Source: Amorphochlora amoebiformis (taxonomy: Eukaryota; Cercozoa; Chlorarachniophyceae). From it: 64,000 nt of DNA. Below are positions 1 through 64,000 of the stretch, piece by piece (within the stretch, counting starts at the first letter, position 1; each line of letters opens with the position of its first letter). The DNA lies in the NCBI GenBank assembly GCA_054601695.1, contig BAAHQB010000023.1:248001-312000 (forward strand), given 5' to 3'. The notes under the pieces were generated by a model. The model did not search any database and had not been told where the DNA came from. It worked only from the letters and a program-made list of their open reading frames with translations. The position numbers and the translations under genes are program-made.

Positions 1-33411
<33,411 letters not shown>

Positions 33412-33938
33412 TCAATGTAGGTAACTCGAAGTTTCAAATATCGTAGTTTGTACATCAACTTCGGAACTGAAACAACCATAAGAGAGAAATCTGCATTTGC
33501 CAAGCTTAACTTTACGTGTTCAAATTTCCCGGATATCCATATGATATATGCGAAGCTAGCTTGAAATAATTGAACACTAGTAATTTTTTATAATTATACA
33601 TCGTGACGTCCTATCAAATTGATCTTAGCAGGGGCCCTTGAAATTCGAAACCAATTATTTCATATGACCGTGGAAACACTTATTCTAAATTGTCAATGTA
33701 TATACTGAGACACAGGCCAGTATACACGCGCGTATGTCACAATGCATATGCTCTGCATAGTGGATACATCATGTATACGTATAAGTTGCCTATGATACGT
33801 ATGCCGGCACTCCACTGCCTGCTTCGCAGTACGTGTCGTCAATAAGTTATCGCTGATTACTATGCTACGCTTACTAATATCTAGAATATATGTATGTATA
33901 CATATACATACATACACACATACACACACACACACATA

Positions 33939-33995
<57 letters not shown>

Positions 33996-34707
33996 TAGTA
34001 TAATATATATATGATGTATACGAGTTTGTGGACGTTCGTACGTACGATAACGTTTAGTGCCATTACATATATAACATTATGAGTAAGTGTTAAAATACGT
34101 ACGTATCAAAGTACATTTGCGTCTACATTCGTGTGTTGTAATACATGTTATCAATTGTGTAATTGAATTCATACGTACGTCTTAACCATTATGCATGTGT
34201 ACGTACATTGCATATATGCGTGCGCGCTACGGTAGTGTATGCATCAAGCCTACGGTATACGTATGCGCAAGCTACAAGCTGGTGGTGCGTAGGCACCTAC
34301 GTGTGGACTGGAGATCACGATATATCATAGTATCACACTGTATCTATTGACTAGTACCTAGGCAACTTGAACTCAAGTACAGTTACTGCGTACGTACTAC
34401 GTCTAGTAAGTATGTGGGGTATTAAACCCACCTGCTACGTACAGACTATGGTGCGCACGCATTTTAATTAACATTGTATTCCTTAACGTGGCATGGCGTA
34501 TTTAGATACAAGTATTCATGTATATGTTATACTACTACGTGCAACCGTAAGCTAGATACTCTACATACTATGATAGTAGTGCAATAGTACAATAGTATCT
34601 AGAGTGTACATATACATTATGATAGAGTACATATGCACTGTGTGACAACTGTACAATTTTCATAAAAAAATCTAGACAAATATATAATTATAATGTGATA
34701 CAGACTC

Positions 34708-34876
34708 ATATTATTATTATTATTATTATTATTGTTATTATTTATTATTATTATTATTATTACTATTATTATTATTATTATTGTTATTATTTATTATTAT
34801 TATTATTATTACTATTATTATTATTATTATTATTATTTTTATTACTATTTATTATTATTATATGTTATTATTTTTA

Positions 34877-34922
<46 letters not shown>

Positions 34923-34973
34923 TATTATTATTATCATTATTATTATTATTATTATTATTATTGTTATTACTAT
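34708..34973. repeat. (ATT)n trinucleotide repeat, about 265 bp
   Basis: Imperfect ATT repeat with scattered C and G substitutions; contains internal 48-bp-scale repeats (TTGTTATTATTTATTATT). The Ile/Tyr/Leu-rich reading frames are artefacts. Confidence 0.95.
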
Positions 34974-35017
34974 ATATATATGTGTGTGTGTGTTTATCAT
35001 GATGATATATATCTAGC

Positions 35018-35098
<81 letters not shown>

Positions 35099-35154
35099 TA
35101 AATTATATATATATATATATGTATATCTAGATATATAGATATATATAATATATT

Positions 35155-35217
35155 ATTATGATCATAGCACAGGTATATCTAATCTTACTATGATCATAGC
35201 ACATGTATATCTAATCA
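35155..35217. repeat. Short tandem duplication
   Basis: CTATGATCATAGCACAGGTA-type unit with its tail TATCTAATC occurs twice, about 35 bp apart, with one or two differences. Each contains the palindrome CTATGATCATAG. Confidence 0.85.
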
Positions 35218-35465
35218 GTATATGTAGTTGGTCAAATGATCACATTTGGATACATACAATGGTATACTAGTATTTTTCATATATTATCATCATGCTCGTT
35301 TCAGCAAATCACATCACGGTTTCAATCTATGAATACTTCATGAAAGTTATATAAATTAAATTATTAGAATTAATAAAGGTGTTGTTTTTACGGCTACGCA
35401 GCCCAGGCCTTAGTATCCTTGTGAATGAAGCAGGTGCATTTCTCAATTGATCTCTTCAGTCCGAA

Positions 35466-37350
<1,885 letters not shown>

Positions 37351-37737
37351 AAGCACCCGCGAACTTGCGCGCGTTTCAAGGTTAAGGATTTTTTTTCGGA
37401 AAACTCACCTTAACTTTATCTAATCTCTGTTAATAATTGCCTTCTTTATCTCCTAGAATGTCCTTTTAGAACAGCGAAATGAGAAGTTTAAATATATGGC
37501 TATCGGGTAAAATGTCTTTCGTTTGTTTTAATTTAGGTGAAAACCTTCCTAAGTCTAAACTAGACTTTTCTCTTGGCCGAGATCGCCACAATTTTGAAAT
37601 CTGTCGGATGTTGCTAGGGGGTGCGCTCGAACCATAAAGCATTAATGCGTGGGAGGTTACACATCTGCCAAGTAAATCCGTGCATGGATGTTTACCACCT
37701 AAACGGTCGTATCATCGATATCCAATATCCGCTCGAA

Positions 37738-38118
37738 CGAGAGAGAGAAAGAGAGAGAGAGGGAGAAGGGGAGTAGGAGAGAAGAGGAGAGAAGTAGGAA
37801 AGATAGTAGAAGAGGAGAGAGAAGAGAGAAGAGAGAGAAAAGAAATAGAAGAGAGAGGAGAGAGGAGAGGAGAGGCTACATGCAGATAGAGAGGAACGAT
37901 AGGAAAGAGGGGAGAGAGAGGAGAGGAGGAGAGAGGAGAGAAGAAGAGAGAAGAGAAGGGAGAGAGAGAGAATCCAGAATCGTGAGAGGAGAGAAGAGAG
38001 AAGCGAGAGAGGGGAGGGAACAAAAAGGGGACAGAATTGAGAGGAGAGGAGGGAAGAGAGAGAGGAGAGAAGAGAGAGAGGAGAGAAGAGAGAGAGGAGA
38101 GGAAAGAGAGGAATCTCA
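37738..38118. repeat. Purine-rich (GAGA/GGAGA) tract, about 380 bp
   Basis: Almost pure A/G on the + strand, interrupted by a few short mixed stretches. Starts about 390 bp upstream of the gene 2 ATG. Confidence 0.9.
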
Positions 38119-38124
38119 GTTTAT

Positions 38125-38167
<43 letters not shown>

Positions 38168-38209
38168 AGTATAATACATATATATATATATATGTACATA
38201 TATGTATAT

Positions 38210-38301
<92 letters not shown>

Positions 38302-38398
38302 CATATATATAATATATATATATATATATATACATGATATGATAACAGCTGTGAATGTGTTTAATACATAGATTAATATACGTATATACATACATACA

Positions 38399-38450
<52 letters not shown>

Positions 38451-38713
38451 GTATATATCTCATGATGTAATAAAATAAAACTATGTAACTATATCCGATA
38501 GTGTAGTATCATGGTACATCACGCCGCGACTAAATTGATTCTAGTTAATAATTAGCTATACAGCTGTATCCGATGGCACAAATGAGAATGACTATACACT
38601 ATAACTGGGTCATATGTATGATGTAACTGTTTTATGTAGTAAAAAATTATGTACCAGGTGCCTCAGTATATATTAATTATAATTATTATAAGTTCGATAT
38701 ATGCTCATACTAG

Positions 38714-38745
<32 letters not shown>

Positions 38746-38813
38746 CATATATGTAGACGCATGTATATTTATGTATATATATATATATATAGACTCTCGA
38801 TGGAGTGATATAC

Positions 38814-38846
<33 letters not shown>

Positions 38847-38864
38847 TTTACTAGATACACACTC

Positions 38865-38903
<39 letters not shown>

Positions 38904-39007
38904 ATGTATATATATTCACATATATATACCTAAATATATATCATGATACATATATATATATATATATATACATACATACATATATATATATATATAATAA
39001 CATTCTC

Positions 39008-39050
<43 letters not shown>

Positions 39051-39410
39051 GAATACACATACAGATCATCTTGAACTTCGGAACATATTATTCAAACTTC
39101 CTGAGACTACCAGCTGGTAGACGGCTGCTTCTAGCTCTAGGGCTTGCTCTTAGTGCTAACATCTAAGCTGTGAATCTTGTTCCATCTAGCTTCACTGACT
39201 TAGGCCAGTGATTTGATCATAAAGGATCGACACGAGGCTGCACCCCTTTCCACCACTCTCGTAATTTTGCTTAATAGTATTGGTGAACATTACATGCCTG
39301 GGTGTGTATATTGTAGATTAGTCGGTTCTGTGTGTGTATGAACGTGTGTTTTTTTCTTTTTTTTTGTATAAGGTTTTATGATATTATACTATGTCATACT
39401 ACATTGTACA

Positions 39411-40385
<975 letters not shown>

Positions 40386-40413
40386 AATATAATTTGATTT
40401 AGATTATGTTTTA

Positions 40414-63751
<23,338 letters not shown>

Positions 63752-63968
63752 TTCGAGCTGCAATCGAACGTTAATTATTTCAAGACTTGAAACGTGACCC
63801 ACAGGTGTGCCGAGCTAATCTCTATCAAGTCTATAGCTAGCTATCTAAATCATATCCCCGGTACATGTATTTCATATGCATTAAATCAAACAATACCGTT
63901 ATATCTTTAAGGTGTGGTGCAGCATTATCCATAGGGTTAAGTTAGGGCGCCGCCTTGCTACTAGTTTA

Positions 63969-64000
<32 letters not shown>
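63752..64000. other. Sequence 3' of gene 3
   Basis: Ordinary sequence ending in a TA tract; presumably 3' UTR and spacer. No clear AATAAA and no further exon seen. Confidence 0.5.

Larger units (their letters stand above)
33412..35465. other. Spacer between convergent genes 1 and 2
   Basis: Ordinary AT-rich sequence with no convincing exon on either strand. Contains a (TA)n tract (33940-33995), a long (ATT)n tract (34708-34973) and a short tandem duplication (35155-35217). No clear polyadenylation signal identified. Confidence 0.6.

Noticed and set aside
34695-35054. Ile/Tyr/Leu-rich frames over the ATT tract
   Set aside because: Trinucleotide repeat artefact.
37680-38395. Arg/Glu and Ser/Leu-rich open frames over the GA tract
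   Set aside because: Low-complexity purine repeat; no start, splice or phase support.
39060-39340. Non-repetitive island considered as tRNA or exon
   Set aside because: No cloverleaf and no open, splice-bounded frame on either strand.

Overview
The window is nuclear DNA of a eukaryote, very probably a unicellular protist that I cannot name. Most of the 64 kb is (TA)n, with shorter (CA)n, (CG)n, (GA)n and (ATT)n tracts. Between them lie islands of 10-260 nt that read as exons: open frame, AG before, GT after, and phases that mostly agree from one island to the next. TTAGGG/CCCTAA telomere-like patches recur in introns and spacers. The standard genetic code fits (TGA, TGA and TAG as the three terminal stops). 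I see no tRNA, rRNA, CRISPR, operon or recognisable transposase.

Three genes can be assembled by hand. Gene 1 (+ strand, window start to 33411, 5' end probably outside) is about 46 tiny exons giving roughly 950 residues. It encodes an inositol polyphosphate/phosphoinositide 5-phosphatase: the YNM, QED, NKGG, GAHLAA, GDLNYR, PTYR, WTDRIL and SDHRPV blocks appear in the canonical order. A pleckstrin-homology (PH) domain seems to sit inside the catalytic domain, between the first strand (YNM) and the QED block. The C-terminal third is serine-rich and low in complexity.

Gene 2 (- strand, 37350 to 35466) is compact: one 255-codon exon plus two short ones, about 299 residues, no family recognised. 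It converges on gene 1 across a 2 kb spacer.

Gene 3 (+ strand, about 40414 to 63751) has about 36 exons and roughly 700 residues. Its C-terminal two thirds follow the NCA2 family (nuclear control of mitochondrial ATPase) block by block: a YW...TTP block, a membrane segment followed by [22 protein letters not shown], a second membrane segment, and a C-terminal RM..SYGLF. The N-terminal exons are less certain. The 37351-40413 spacer separates genes 2 and 3, which diverge, and holds a 380-bp purine-rich tract and a segmental duplication.

The most unusual features are the PH insertion in gene 1, the extreme fragmentation of genes by TA tracts whose edge often forms the splice donor (GTATAT), and repeated local duplication of exon-sized islands in gene 3. 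Most duplicate copies are decayed, but one pair (61331-61387 and 61563-61595) is intact. All exon limits come from reading GT/AG signals and phase by eye; transcripts would be needed to settle them.
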